A stretch of 8,654 nucleotides of DNA, taken from positions 1 through 8,654 of the forward strand of contig JAFZRG010000229.1 in NCBI GenBank assembly GCA_017619985.1, read 5' to 3'. Below, in pieces: positions 1 to 5,781 of the stretch; position 1 is the stretch's first letter, and each line of letters starts with the position of its first letter. A program made the translations under genes and the position numbers. The DNA is from Bacillota bacterium. GTDB lineage: Bacteria > Bacillota > Clostridia > Peptostreptococcales > Anaerovoracaceae. The notes under the pieces are model-generated. The model searched no databases. It was not told the DNA's origin and saw only the letters and a program-made list of their open reading frames with translations.

Positions 1-1
1 G

Positions 2-43
2 GAAGCGTTTACGGCGGTGCTGAAGTATGATGACAACAAATAG
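2..43 (+). CDS. lepA: C-terminal tail of LepA (elongation factor 4), partial
   Basis: The window opens inside an open frame whose last 13 residues read EAFTAVLKYDDNK and then stop at TAG 41-43. This matches the conserved end of LepA/EF4 (E. coli ends EAFLAILHVGKDNK), a ribosome-associated translational GTPase. In many Bacillota lepA lies directly upstream of hemW, which is the gene that follows here. The stop lies 17 bases inside hemW, so the two genes overlap and are probably co-translated. Only 14 codons including the stop are visible, so the call rests on this short tail plus synteny. Confidence 0.8.
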   Translation, partial: EAFTAVLKYDDNK

Positions 44-1166
44 GACGCCGCTAGGTCTCTATCTGCATATCCCGTTCTGCGTGCGCAAGTGCAATTACTG
101 CGACTTCGTGTCGTTCGCAGGGCAGGGGGAGGACGTGCGCGAGGCCTACGTACGGCGCCTGTGCGAAGATATCAAAACAGCCGGTGCGAGATACGGAGAC
201 CGCTATCTCGTCGATACGGTCTTTATCGGCGGCGGCACGCCGTCCCTGCTGGATCCGGCGCAGATCGCCCGTATCCTGGATACCGTAAGGAGCAGTTTCG
301 TCTGCAGCCTTTCGGAAGTGACCCTGGAATCGAACCCGGGTACGTTCGACGAAGAGCGCCTGCGCGGATTTCTCGACGCCGGCATCGGCCGGCTGAGCAT
401 GGGCGTGCAGAGCCTGGACGACGGCGTTTTAAAGCGTTTGGGCCGCATCCACGACAGCGGAACGGCCCTGAAAGCCATGCGGGTGGCAAAGTGTCTGGAT
501 CTGAACTTCAACGTCGACCTGATGCTCGGCATCCCCGGTCAGACGCTTGAGATCTGGGAGGATACGCTGAAGCGGGTCATCGAAGAGGGACCGAAGCACA
601 TCTCGTTCTACAGCCTGCAGCTCGAGATGGGCACGCCGTTCTACCGGGACTTCAAAGAGGGAAGGCTGGAACTGCCCTCCTGGGAAGAGAACCGGGCGAT
701 GTACCACAAGGCGCTGGAGATCCTGAAAGATGCCGGATACAGGCATTATGAGATCTCGAATGCGGCGATCCCGGGCTATGAGTGCCGGCACAATCTGAAA
801 TACTGGACCATGCAGGACTATCTGGGTCTGGGCATGGCGGCGCACAGTTTCCTGGGCGGAAACCGCTGTTTTACGACGTCGGATCTGAAGGCGTTTCTGG
901 CGGGTCCCGCGGAGCCGGAATGGGAAGGCACGGACGAACACGACCGCAAAACGGACTTTGTGTTCACGGAGCTGCGCCTGATCGACGGGTTCCGCAAACA
1001 AGACTATCAAAACATGTTCGGACGCGGGTTCGAGGAGGATTTCGGGCCTGCTTACGGAGAATTGGTCCGGGAAGGGCTGATGGAGGAGGCGGACGGCTTT
1101 GTCCGGCTCACACAGAAAGGCCTGGACCAGACGAATCCTGTCATGGAGAGGTTACTGAATGTCTAA
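27..1166 (+). CDS. hemW: HemW, radical SAM heme chaperone (coproporphyrinogen-III-oxidase-like)
   Basis: HemW is a cytoplasmic radical SAM protein that binds heme and is thought to deliver it to haem-dependent membrane enzymes. It is often misannotated as HemN. The [4Fe-4S]/SAM motif C18-x3-C22-x2-C25 lies in CVRKCNYCDF; HemN's fourth cysteine is absent (Phe27 follows Asp26), as expected for HemW. Other family blocks are GGGTPS at 68-73, ESNPGT, MGVQSLDD, VDLMLGIPGQT and the HNLKYW (HNxxYW) signature before the HemN_C-type C-terminal domain. At 379 residues it is full length. Two tandem ATGs (27 and 30) are possible starts; no good Shine-Dalgarno is seen and the start sits inside lepA, so initiation is probably coupled to lepA termination. 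The stop overlaps the glpK start by 8 bases. Confidence 0.93.
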   Translation: MMTTNRTPLGLYLHIPFCVRKCNYCDFVSFAGQGEDVREAYVRRLCEDIKTAGARYGDRYLVDTVFIGGGTPSLLDPAQIARILDTVRSSFVCSLSEVTLESNPGTFDEERLRGFLDAGIGRLSMGVQSLDDGVLKRLGRIHDSGTALKAMRVAKCLDLNFNVDLMLGIPGQTLEIWEDTLKRVIEEGPKHISFYSLQLEMGTPFYRDFKEGRLELPSWEENRAMYHKALEILKDAGYRHYEISNAAIPGYECRHNLKYWTMQDYLGLGMAAHSFLGGNRCFTTSDLKAFLAGPAEPEWEGTDEHDRKTDFVFTELRLIDGFRKQDYQNMFGRGFEEDFGPAYGELVREGLMEEADGFVRLTQKGLDQTNPVMERLLNV

Positions 1167-2646
1167 ATACGTAATGGCCCTGGACGCGGGCACCACGAGC
1201 AACCGCTGCATCATCTTCGATAAGGAAGGCAACCAGGTGGCGGTCGCGCAGAAGGAATTCAAGCAGATCTATCCCCACCCGGGCTGGGTCGAGCATGACC
1301 CGATGGAGATCTGGGCGACCCAGCTGGGCGTCGCGCAGGAGGCGATCCTGAAGGCGCGCACCGAGGCGAAGGAGGTCGCCGCGATCGGCATCACGAACCA
1401 GAGGGAGACGACCATCGTCTGGGACAAAAACACGGGGCTTCCCGTCTACAACGCCATCGTCTGGCAGTGCCGCAGGACCGCGGACTACTGCGAGAGCCTG
1501 GCGCCGGAGTGGGAGGATGTGATCCGCGCCAAGACCGGCCTGAAGATCGACGCGTACTTTTCCGGCACGAAGATCCGCTGGATCCTGGAGAACGTGCCCG
1601 GCGCGCGGGAAAAGGCTGAGAGGGGCGACCTGCTGTTCGGCACGGTCGACACCTGGCTCATCTGGAACCTGACCCGCGGCAAGGCACACGTGACCGACTA
1701 CTCCAACGCGTCCCGCACGATGCTGTTCAACATCCATACGCTGCAGTGGGACGACGAGATCTTACAGCTGCTGGACATCCCGAAGTCCATGCTGCCCGAA
1801 GTGCGGCCGTCCTCCGACGTCTACGGCGAGACGGACTACACGCTGTTCGGCGACGGCATAAAGATCGCTGGCGCCGCGGGCGATCAGCAGGCAGCCCTGT
1901 TCGGGCAGACCTGCTTCAAGCCGGGCGAGGCGAAAAATACGTACGGCACGGGCTGCTTCCTGCTGATGAACACCGGCGAAACGCCTGTGGCCAGCAAGAA
2001 TGGCCTCGTGACGACCATCGCCTGGGGGCTGAACGGCAAGGTGGAATACGCGCTGGAAGGATCCATCTTCGTGGCCGGCGCCGCCATCCAGTGGCTGCGC
2101 GACGAGATGGGCCTCGTGGAGAATTCCCCGGCGTCCGAGCGCTACGCGCGTATGGTCGACGATACGAACGGCGTCTACATGGTGCCGGCGTTCGTAGGAC
2201 TCGGCGCGCCGTACTGGGATCCGTACGCGAGAGGCGCGATCGTGGGCCTGACCCGCGGCGCGAACCGCAACCACGTCATCCGCGCGACGCTGGAATCGCT
2301 GGCATATCAGACCTGGGACGTGCTGCACGCCATGGAGGCGGACAGCGGCATCAAGCTGGACAGCCTGAAGGTGGACGGCGGCGCGTGCGCCAACAACTTC
2401 CTGATGCAGTTCCAGGCGGACATCATCCGCTCGGAAGTCAGAAGACCCGTGTGCATTGAAACGACGGCGCTCGGCGCGTCGTATCTGGCGGGCCTCGCGG
2501 TCGGCTACTGGGACAGCCAGGACGACGTCAAGGCGAACTGGCAGGTGTCCGGCAGCTTCGTGCCGCAGATGGACGCGAAACTCGCGCAGGAGAAACTGGA
2601 CGGCTGGCACGCGGCGGTGAAAATGCTGCGCACGCCGGACAGATAA
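1159..2646 (+). CDS. glpK: Glycerol kinase
   Basis: This FGGY-family kinase phosphorylates glycerol to sn-glycerol 3-phosphate with ATP in the cytoplasm. The 495-residue length is typical. The N-terminal phosphate loop is DAGTTSNR (9-16). Glycerol contacts are visible as R82-E83 in NQRET, W102, Y133 and D242-Q243 in GDQQAALFGQ. Further FGGY blocks are NTYGTGCFLLMNTG, VPAFVGLGAPYW and DGGACANNFLMQ. The start is fixed by GGAGAGG at 1145-1151, seven bases upstream of the ATG, all inside hemW. The region that carries the HPr-phosphorylated histidine in Gram-positive GlpK (Y-H-F-[YF]-G) reads Y227-T-L-F-G, so that regulatory histidine appears absent. No glpF or glpD is visible nearby; the gene lies instead between hemW and a Crp-like sensor protein. 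Confidence 0.96.
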   Translation: MSKYVMALDAGTTSNRCIIFDKEGNQVAVAQKEFKQIYPHPGWVEHDPMEIWATQLGVAQEAILKARTEAKEVAAIGITNQRETTIVWDKNTGLPVYNAIVWQCRRTADYCESLAPEWEDVIRAKTGLKIDAYFSGTKIRWILENVPGAREKAERGDLLFGTVDTWLIWNLTRGKAHVTDYSNASRTMLFNIHTLQWDDEILQLLDIPKSMLPEVRPSSDVYGETDYTLFGDGIKIAGAAGDQQAALFGQTCFKPGEAKNTYGTGCFLLMNTGETPVASKNGLVTTIAWGLNGKVEYALEGSIFVAGAAIQWLRDEMGLVENSPASERYARMVDDTNGVYMVPAFVGLGAPYWDPYARGAIVGLTRGANRNHVIRATLESLAYQTWDVLHAMEADSGIKLDSLKVDGGACANNFLMQFQADIIRSEVRRPVCIETTALGASYLAGLAVGYWDSQDDVKANWQVSGSFVPQMDAKLAQEKLDGWHAAVKMLRTPDR

Positions 2647-2656
2647 GGAGGAGACC

Positions 2657-3052
2657 ATGCTGATCTATCCCGATGAAATGGCGCTGATCAAGGCGCATCC
2701 GTATTTCGCGCATATCGAAAACGACGCGGACATCAAGTGGTTCCTGCAGTGCATGGACGCGAAGCTCGAGACAGTCTCGGAAGGAACGGTCCTGTGCGCG
2801 GAGGGGGAAAAGACAGAGTTCGTACCCGTGGTGCTGAAAGGGGAGACGGACGCGGAGATCCCGAATTTCGGCCTGTGGCAGCAGATCGAAAGCGAGAGCG
2901 GCCTGTCCCATTCCATCATCGCGCTCGTGCCGCCTGCCACGGTCACGACGGCAGCGGAGTGCATGGTGCTTTGGATGCGGGTCATGCGCCTGCTGAAGCC
3001 CTGCAACCACCACTGCGATTTCCACGAGTATTTCGTACAGAATCTGCAATAG
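2657..3052 (+). CDS. Crp/Fnr-like sensor (cyclic-nucleotide-binding-type) domain protein without DNA-binding domain
   Basis: This 131-residue protein resembles only the N-terminal half of clostridial Crp/Fnr regulators. The recognisable parts are a leading HPYFAHIENDADIKWFLQCM helix segment (about 14-33), the beta-roll stretch EGTVLCAEGEKTEFVPVVLKG (about 42-62), the TVTTAAECMVLWM block (95-107), and a C-terminal CNHHCDFHEYFVQNL helix start (116-130). The family's dimerisation helix and winged-helix HTH are missing. The classical cAMP phosphate-binding cassette (GE...RxA) is not visible, so cAMP binding is not supported. The start is set by a strong AAGGAGGAG at 2645-2653, which begins inside the glpK stop codon; a terminator begins 2 bases after the stop. 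The gene is therefore cleanly bounded, which argues for a genuine single-domain protein over a fresh truncation. It could sense a ligand and act by protein-protein contact, or be a decayed regulator. Confidence 0.65.
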   Translation: MLIYPDEMALIKAHPYFAHIENDADIKWFLQCMDAKLETVSEGTVLCAEGEKTEFVPVVLKGETDAEIPNFGLWQQIESESGLSHSIIALVPPATVTTAAECMVLWMRVMRLLKPCNHHCDFHEYFVQNLQ

Positions 3053-3054
3053 AA

Positions 3055-3081
3055 AAAAGCGGTCCGGAAAGGACCGCTTTT
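3055..3081. terminator. Bidirectional intrinsic terminator
   Basis: Perfect stem GCGGTCC (3059-3065) / GGACCGC (3071-3077) with loop GGAAA, extended by AAAA (3055-3058) pairing with TTTT (3078-3081). On the + strand it ends in TTTTAT just after the Crp-like gene. On the - strand the stem is followed by six U (complement of 3053-3058), just after the EIIC-like gene. Its place between convergent genes fits use in both directions. Confidence 0.9.
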
Positions 3082-3095
3082 ATAATGCTTAAAAA

Positions 3096-4160
3096 CTACT
3101 CCAGCTTCAGATCGCCTTCTTTGATCCAGCCCATCTTCTCCAGCGCCGTGCGCAGGATGGGGCAGAGGATGGCCGGGATGACGAAGCAGATCAGCAGCAG
3201 GCCGATCCAGTCCATGGCGGTCGGGCTGATCGCGACGGCTCCCTTGGCGATCGCCGCTTCGGACGGCGCCAGCCAGCCGGTCCAGACGCCGATCTGACCG
3301 CACAGACCGCAGGTACCCATGCCGGAATTGATGGGCGCGCCGTTCATCTCCAGATGGAACAGGCAGGTCGCGATGGGCCCGGTAATCGCGCTCACGATGA
3401 TGGGCGGCAGCCAGACTTTCGGGTTCTTGACGATATTGGGCATCTGCAGCATCGACGTGCCCAGGCCCTGGGAAACGAGGCCGCCCCAGCGGTTCTCTTT
3501 AAAGCTCATGAACGCGAAACCTATCATCTGCGCGCAGCAGCCTGCGACAGCAGCGCCGCCTGCTAAACCCGTCAGAGACAGCGCCGCGCAAATCGCGGCG
3601 GAACTGATGGGGAGGGTCAGCGCAATGCCCACGAGCACAGCTACCACAATGCCCATCAGGAAGGGCTGCAGCTTCGTCGCGCTGTCGATCATCAGGCCGA
3701 ACGCCGACGCGCCGCGTCCGATGGGAGGCGCGATCAGTTTCGCCAAAGCGACGCCTACGAGGATGGTGACGGCAGGGGTCACGAGAAGGTCGATCTTCGT
3801 CTCCTTGGAGACTGCCTTGCCGAATTCCGCGGCGATGATGGCGATGACGAGGACCGCCAGCGGTCCGCCCGCGCCGCCTTCCGCGTTCGCCGCCCAGCCG
3901 ACGGCTGCCAGCGAGAACAGCACCATCGGGTCAGCCTTCAGGGCGTAGCCGATGGCGATGGCCATGGCCGGGCCGGAGACCGCCATCGCGTAGGTACCGA
4001 TATCCGTCAGGAAGCCGATGCCCAGCTGGGAACCCAGCGTCTTGATGATCGTACCGATGAGCAGGGAACAGAACAGACCCTGCGCCATGGCGCCGAGGGC
4101 GTCGATGCCGTAGCGCTTCAGCGAGATCTCGATGTTCTTGCGTTTCAGGAATTCTTTCAT
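3096..4160 (-). CDS. EIIC-like PTS membrane protein, PfoR family (PTS_EIIC_2 type)
   Basis: A 354-residue, strongly hydrophobic Gly/Ala-rich integral membrane protein with about nine to ten predicted hydrophobic spans. It resembles the PTS_EIIC_2 group that includes the Clostridium perfringens regulator PfoR, and is usually annotated as PTS sugar transporter subunit IIC. Blocks in order include LKRYGIDALGAMAQGLFCSLLIGTI near residue 16, NRWGGLVSQGLGTSMLQMPN in the middle, and INSGMGTCGLCGQIG plus MDWIGLLLICFVIPAILCPI toward the C-terminus. No IIA or IIB domain is fused or encoded nearby, so phosphotransfer is not supported; it may be a transporter or a regulatory membrane protein. GGAGAGG (complement of 4165-4171) lies 4 bases before the ATG, inside the upstream prsW-like gene, whose stop is 1 base away. 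The two genes are very likely co-translated. Confidence 0.82.
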   Translation of the reverse strand: MKEFLKRKNIEISLKRYGIDALGAMAQGLFCSLLIGTIIKTLGSQLGIGFLTDIGTYAMAVSGPAMAIAIGYALKADPMVLFSLAAVGWAANAEGGAGGPLAVLVIAIIAAEFGKAVSKETKIDLLVTPAVTILVGVALAKLIAPPIGRGASAFGLMIDSATKLQPFLMGIVVAVLVGIALTLPISSAAICAALSLTGLAGGAAVAGCCAQMIGFAFMSFKENRWGGLVSQGLGTSMLQMPNIVKNPKVWLPPIIVSAITGPIATCLFHLEMNGAPINSGMGTCGLCGQIGVWTGWLAPSEAAIAKGAVAISPTAMDWIGLLLICFVIPAILCPILRTALEKMGWIKEGDLKLE

Positions 4161-4161
4161 A

Positions 4162-4866
4162 TTACCTCTCCAGATAATGGTCCTGTCTGGACTGTTTCTT
4201 GATCGTCGCGAACGAGATCGCGAACATGACGGCGATGAAGATGATGAAGATCCAGGTATTGCCCATGGTCGCCAGCAGGTCGTACGTGCCGTGGATGAGC
4301 ACGGGCAGAACGACAGCGACCGTGCGGCTGACGACGCTCAGATCCTCCTGCCCCCAGAGCTGCTGCTTTTTCGCAAGACCGTACCAGACGCCCATGAACA
4401 CGCCGAAGCACGCGTGACCCGGCACAGCCGTAACGGCTCTGACCAGCGCCGTACCCAGGCCGTAGCTGAACACGTAGCTGATGTTCTCCCAGAGCGCGAA
4501 GCCGAGCGCGACGAACACTGCGTACACGACGCCGTCGAAGCGGCAGTTGAACTCGGGAGAGTTCCAGGTGGTCAGCCGGAGGAGGAGATATTTGAATCCC
4601 TCTTCGGACAGACCGACGACCGCGTACATCAGAAAGACGTAGTAGATGAAGGAATCGGTCGGGAACAGGGTGCCCAGGATCGCGATGCCGATCTTTTCGG
4701 TGATGACAGCCAGCGCCGTCGCGACGATGCCTTTCAGGACGAGCCCGCGCAGCAGCCTGCCGGATTCCTTCTCGAGCCGGTCGATCTTATAGACCTCGTA
4801 CAGCAGGATGAGGGCCGGGATGACCGCGGCGGCGACCAGTATGGTGATGGGGTTTAAAAGCAGCAT
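4162..4866 (-). CDS. prsW: PrsW family intramembrane metalloprotease
   Basis: A 234-residue polytopic membrane protein with the PrsW motifs in order: S-E88-E89-G-F-K92 (EExxK), FDGVVYAVFVALGFALWENI with E127-N128, VPGH151, and H192 in LIHGTYD. These Glu and His residues are the expected zinc ligands/catalytic positions. In B. subtilis PrsW makes the first cut in the anti-sigma factor RsiW, releasing SigW; in C. difficile it acts on RsiT. No sigma/anti-sigma pair is present here, so the substrate is unknown. The start has a GAGG-type site about 10 bases upstream (complement of 4877-4880). It is the first gene of a two-gene unit with the EIIC-like gene and is divergent from a lipoprotein gene. 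The family call is firm; the gene symbol denotes family only. Confidence 0.88.
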   Translation of the reverse strand: MLLLNPITILVAAAVIPALILLYEVYKIDRLEKESGRLLRGLVLKGIVATALAVITEKIGIAILGTLFPTDSFIYYVFLMYAVVGLSEEGFKYLLLRLTTWNSPEFNCRFDGVVYAVFVALGFALWENISYVFSYGLGTALVRAVTAVPGHACFGVFMGVWYGLAKKQQLWGQEDLSVVSRTVAVVLPVLIHGTYDLLATMGNTWIFIIFIAVMFAISFATIKKQSRQDHYLER

Positions 4867-4897
4867 AATTTCGTGACCTCATAGATTTCTTTTCTCT

Positions 4898-4903
4898 ATT
4901 ATA
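4898..4903 (-). promoter_or_regulatory. Candidate -10 element for the prsW-EIIC unit
   Basis: The complement of 4898-4903 reads TATAAT and points toward the prsW-like gene, giving a leader of roughly 25 bases. No recognisable -35 lies 15-19 bases upstream, so the site is tentative. It lies within an AT-rich divergent spacer (4867-4977). Confidence 0.35.
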
Positions 4904-4910
4904 TATTGTT

Positions 4911-4921
4911 TATGCTATAAT
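4911..4921 (+). promoter_or_regulatory. Candidate extended -10 promoter for the lipoprotein gene
   Basis: TATGCTATAAT contains a perfect TATAAT (4916-4921) preceded by TGC, an extended -10 that can work with a poor -35; the -35 position reads TCTCTA. Transcription would begin near 4928, leaving a leader of about 50 bases. It faces away from, and nearly abuts, the candidate -10 of the divergent unit, so the two promoters could interfere. Confidence 0.5.
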
Positions 4922-4977
4922 GGGAGCGTTGAAAAATAATTGTTTCTTTACATTTTTGTTGCAGTGATATTGTTTTT

Positions 4978-5661
4978 ATGAGAAAAGTCATCTGTATCTT
5001 GCTCATATGCTTTCTGGCCGCCGGACTCTGCTCCTGTTCCGGCTCAGGAGGCGATAAAACGCCCGATTTCGAAGAGAAAAACGTGCAGTGGATCTCCGTA
5101 TCCTCCGCAATGAAAAACAGCGACGTAAGGCCGTATAAAACGGTCTGCGAGAAGGATCCCGCCGCGGTCACCACAGGTTCTGTCAACGTGTATGCAGAAC
5201 CCTGCGAAGCGCCTGAAGGCTTCAAGACGCCGGACGGCTACGCCTGGCAGAGGCTGCGCATGCGCCTTTCCTTCGGCGATGAGGCCGCCAACGAGAACGG
5301 CTACCGCTACTGCTATTTCATGACCGACTATTACGGCATCGACCGCCTGGCCGGCAGCCTCTCGTTCGACGATTCCCGCCAGTGCGATACGTTCACAGTC
5401 AATTGGGAAGATAAAAAGTACAAGAAGTGCGTTGCGCTGTTCGGCAAGACGGCGGAGGACTGGGTCATGGATGAGGAGAGCGGTCTGCAGAGCTGCAGCG
5501 AGATCCTCACATGGACGCTCTGCCTGCCCGAAGGCTACGACGGCATCTGCTGCTGCCTGTATGACGCGGGGCTGCAGACGCAGGTGGAAGGGAACAAGGA
5601 CTTCACGGAAGTATACGATCCTTCGGCCTTCCTGATCTACCGTCTGGACGCGGTGAAATAG
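4978..5661 (+). CDS. Putative secreted lipoprotein, function unknown
   Basis: A 227-residue protein with a lipoprotein signal: basic MRK start, hydrophobic core VICILLICFLAAGL, and lipobox L17-C-S-C20, which would make Cys20 the lipid-modified residue, followed by a Ser/Gly linker (SGSGG). The mature part is soluble, rich in aromatics and acidic residues, with six further cysteines; I recognise no enzyme motif or known family. The sequence WEDKKYKKCVALFGKTAEDW lies near its centre. It is a single-gene unit with its own probable promoter. There is no clear Shine-Dalgarno before the ATG (GATATTGTTTTT precedes it), so translation may be weak or the start atypical; no better in-frame start exists. 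It is divergent from the PrsW gene, which could hint at shared cell-envelope stress function, but nothing in the sequence proves that. Confidence 0.75.
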   Translation: MRKVICILLICFLAAGLCSCSGSGGDKTPDFEEKNVQWISVSSAMKNSDVRPYKTVCEKDPAAVTTGSVNVYAEPCEAPEGFKTPDGYAWQRLRMRLSFGDEAANENGYRYCYFMTDYYGIDRLAGSLSFDDSRQCDTFTVNWEDKKYKKCVALFGKTAEDWVMDEESGLQSCSEILTWTLCLPEGYDGICCCLYDAGLQTQVEGNKDFTEVYDPSAFLIYRLDAVK

Positions 5662-5696
5662 TCCTTATTTCACACAAAATAATTTTATGAAATCCA

Positions 5697-5725
5697 TTGA
5701 CATACCCCCGTCCCGGGGGTATATT
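5697..5725 (+). promoter_or_regulatory. SigmaA promoter of the hrcA-grpE-dnaK operon
   Basis: TTGACA (5697-5702), a 17-base spacer, then TATATT (5720-5725): near-consensus spacing and hexamers. An AT-rich stretch just upstream (about 5673-5692, including AAAATAATTTTATG) could act as an UP element. Transcription should start around 5732, just before the CIRCE operator. The spacer is filled by a palindrome listed separately. Confidence 0.9.
5702..5722. promoter_or_regulatory. Perfect palindrome in the promoter spacer, CsoR/CstR-like operator candidate
   Basis: Arms ATACCCCCG (5702-5710) and CGGGGGTAT (5714-5722) are exact reverse complements around a 3-base centre TCC. The repeat covers the last base of the -35 and the first three of the -10, so a bound protein would block RNA polymerase. 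The TACCCC...GGGGTA pattern is what operators of the CsoR/RcnR/CstR/FrmR repressor family look like (copper, nickel, persulfide and formaldehyde sensors). No such repressor gene is in the window. A weaker reading is a terminator hairpin for the lipoprotein gene: the stem is followed by TATATTTAT, a poor U-tract. Confidence 0.55.
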
Positions 5726-5735
5726 TATGTAGGAT

Positions 5736-5764
5736 GTTAGCACTCAGGTGTTGAGAGTGCTAAC
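5736..5764. promoter_or_regulatory. CIRCE operator (HrcA binding site)
   Basis: TTAGCACTC (5737-5745), 9-base spacer AGGTGTTGA, GAGTGCTAA (5755-5763): the exact CIRCE consensus. Flanking G5736 and C5764 extend each arm to 10 bases. It begins 10 bases after the -10, overlapping the expected transcription start region, and ends 17 bases before the hrcA ATG. HrcA dimers bind here and repress the operon; GroEL/ES activity keeps HrcA folded, giving autoregulated heat induction. Confidence 0.98.
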
Positions 5765-5781
5765 AGGAACAGAAGGCAAGT

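Noticed and set aside
1762..2658. 298-codon open frame on the - strand opposite glpK
   Set aside because: Antisense shadow of an unmistakable glycerol kinase, with Arg/His/Val-rich low-information sequence and no ribosome binding site.
2772..3022. Cysteine/histidine cluster in the Crp-like protein (C116, H118, H119, C120, H123) as a novel metal site
   Set aside because: A C-x3-C-x2-H pattern at this place is common in clostridial Crp/Fnr proteins at the end of the sensor domain, so it supports the family call more than a new metal site.
3319..3948. 209-codon + strand frame opposite the EIIC-like gene
   Set aside because: Shadow of a clear membrane protein; it begins inside the coding region without a credible start signal.
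4132..4857. 241-codon + strand frame opposite the PrsW gene, rich in Asp/Glu/Arg
   Set aside because: The - strand frame carries all PrsW motifs; the opposite charged repeat-like product is the expected complement of hydrophobic membrane codons.
4867..4977. AT-rich spacer as a mobile-element scar or small RNA gene
   Set aside because: No terminal repeats, duplicated target or stable hairpin was seen; AT-richness is adequately explained by two divergent promoters.
5702..5725. Spacer palindrome as a standard terminator for the lipoprotein gene
   Set aside because: The stem is strong but the following TATATTTAT is a poor U-tract, and exact placement between -35 and -10 favours an operator. It was kept as a secondary reading only.
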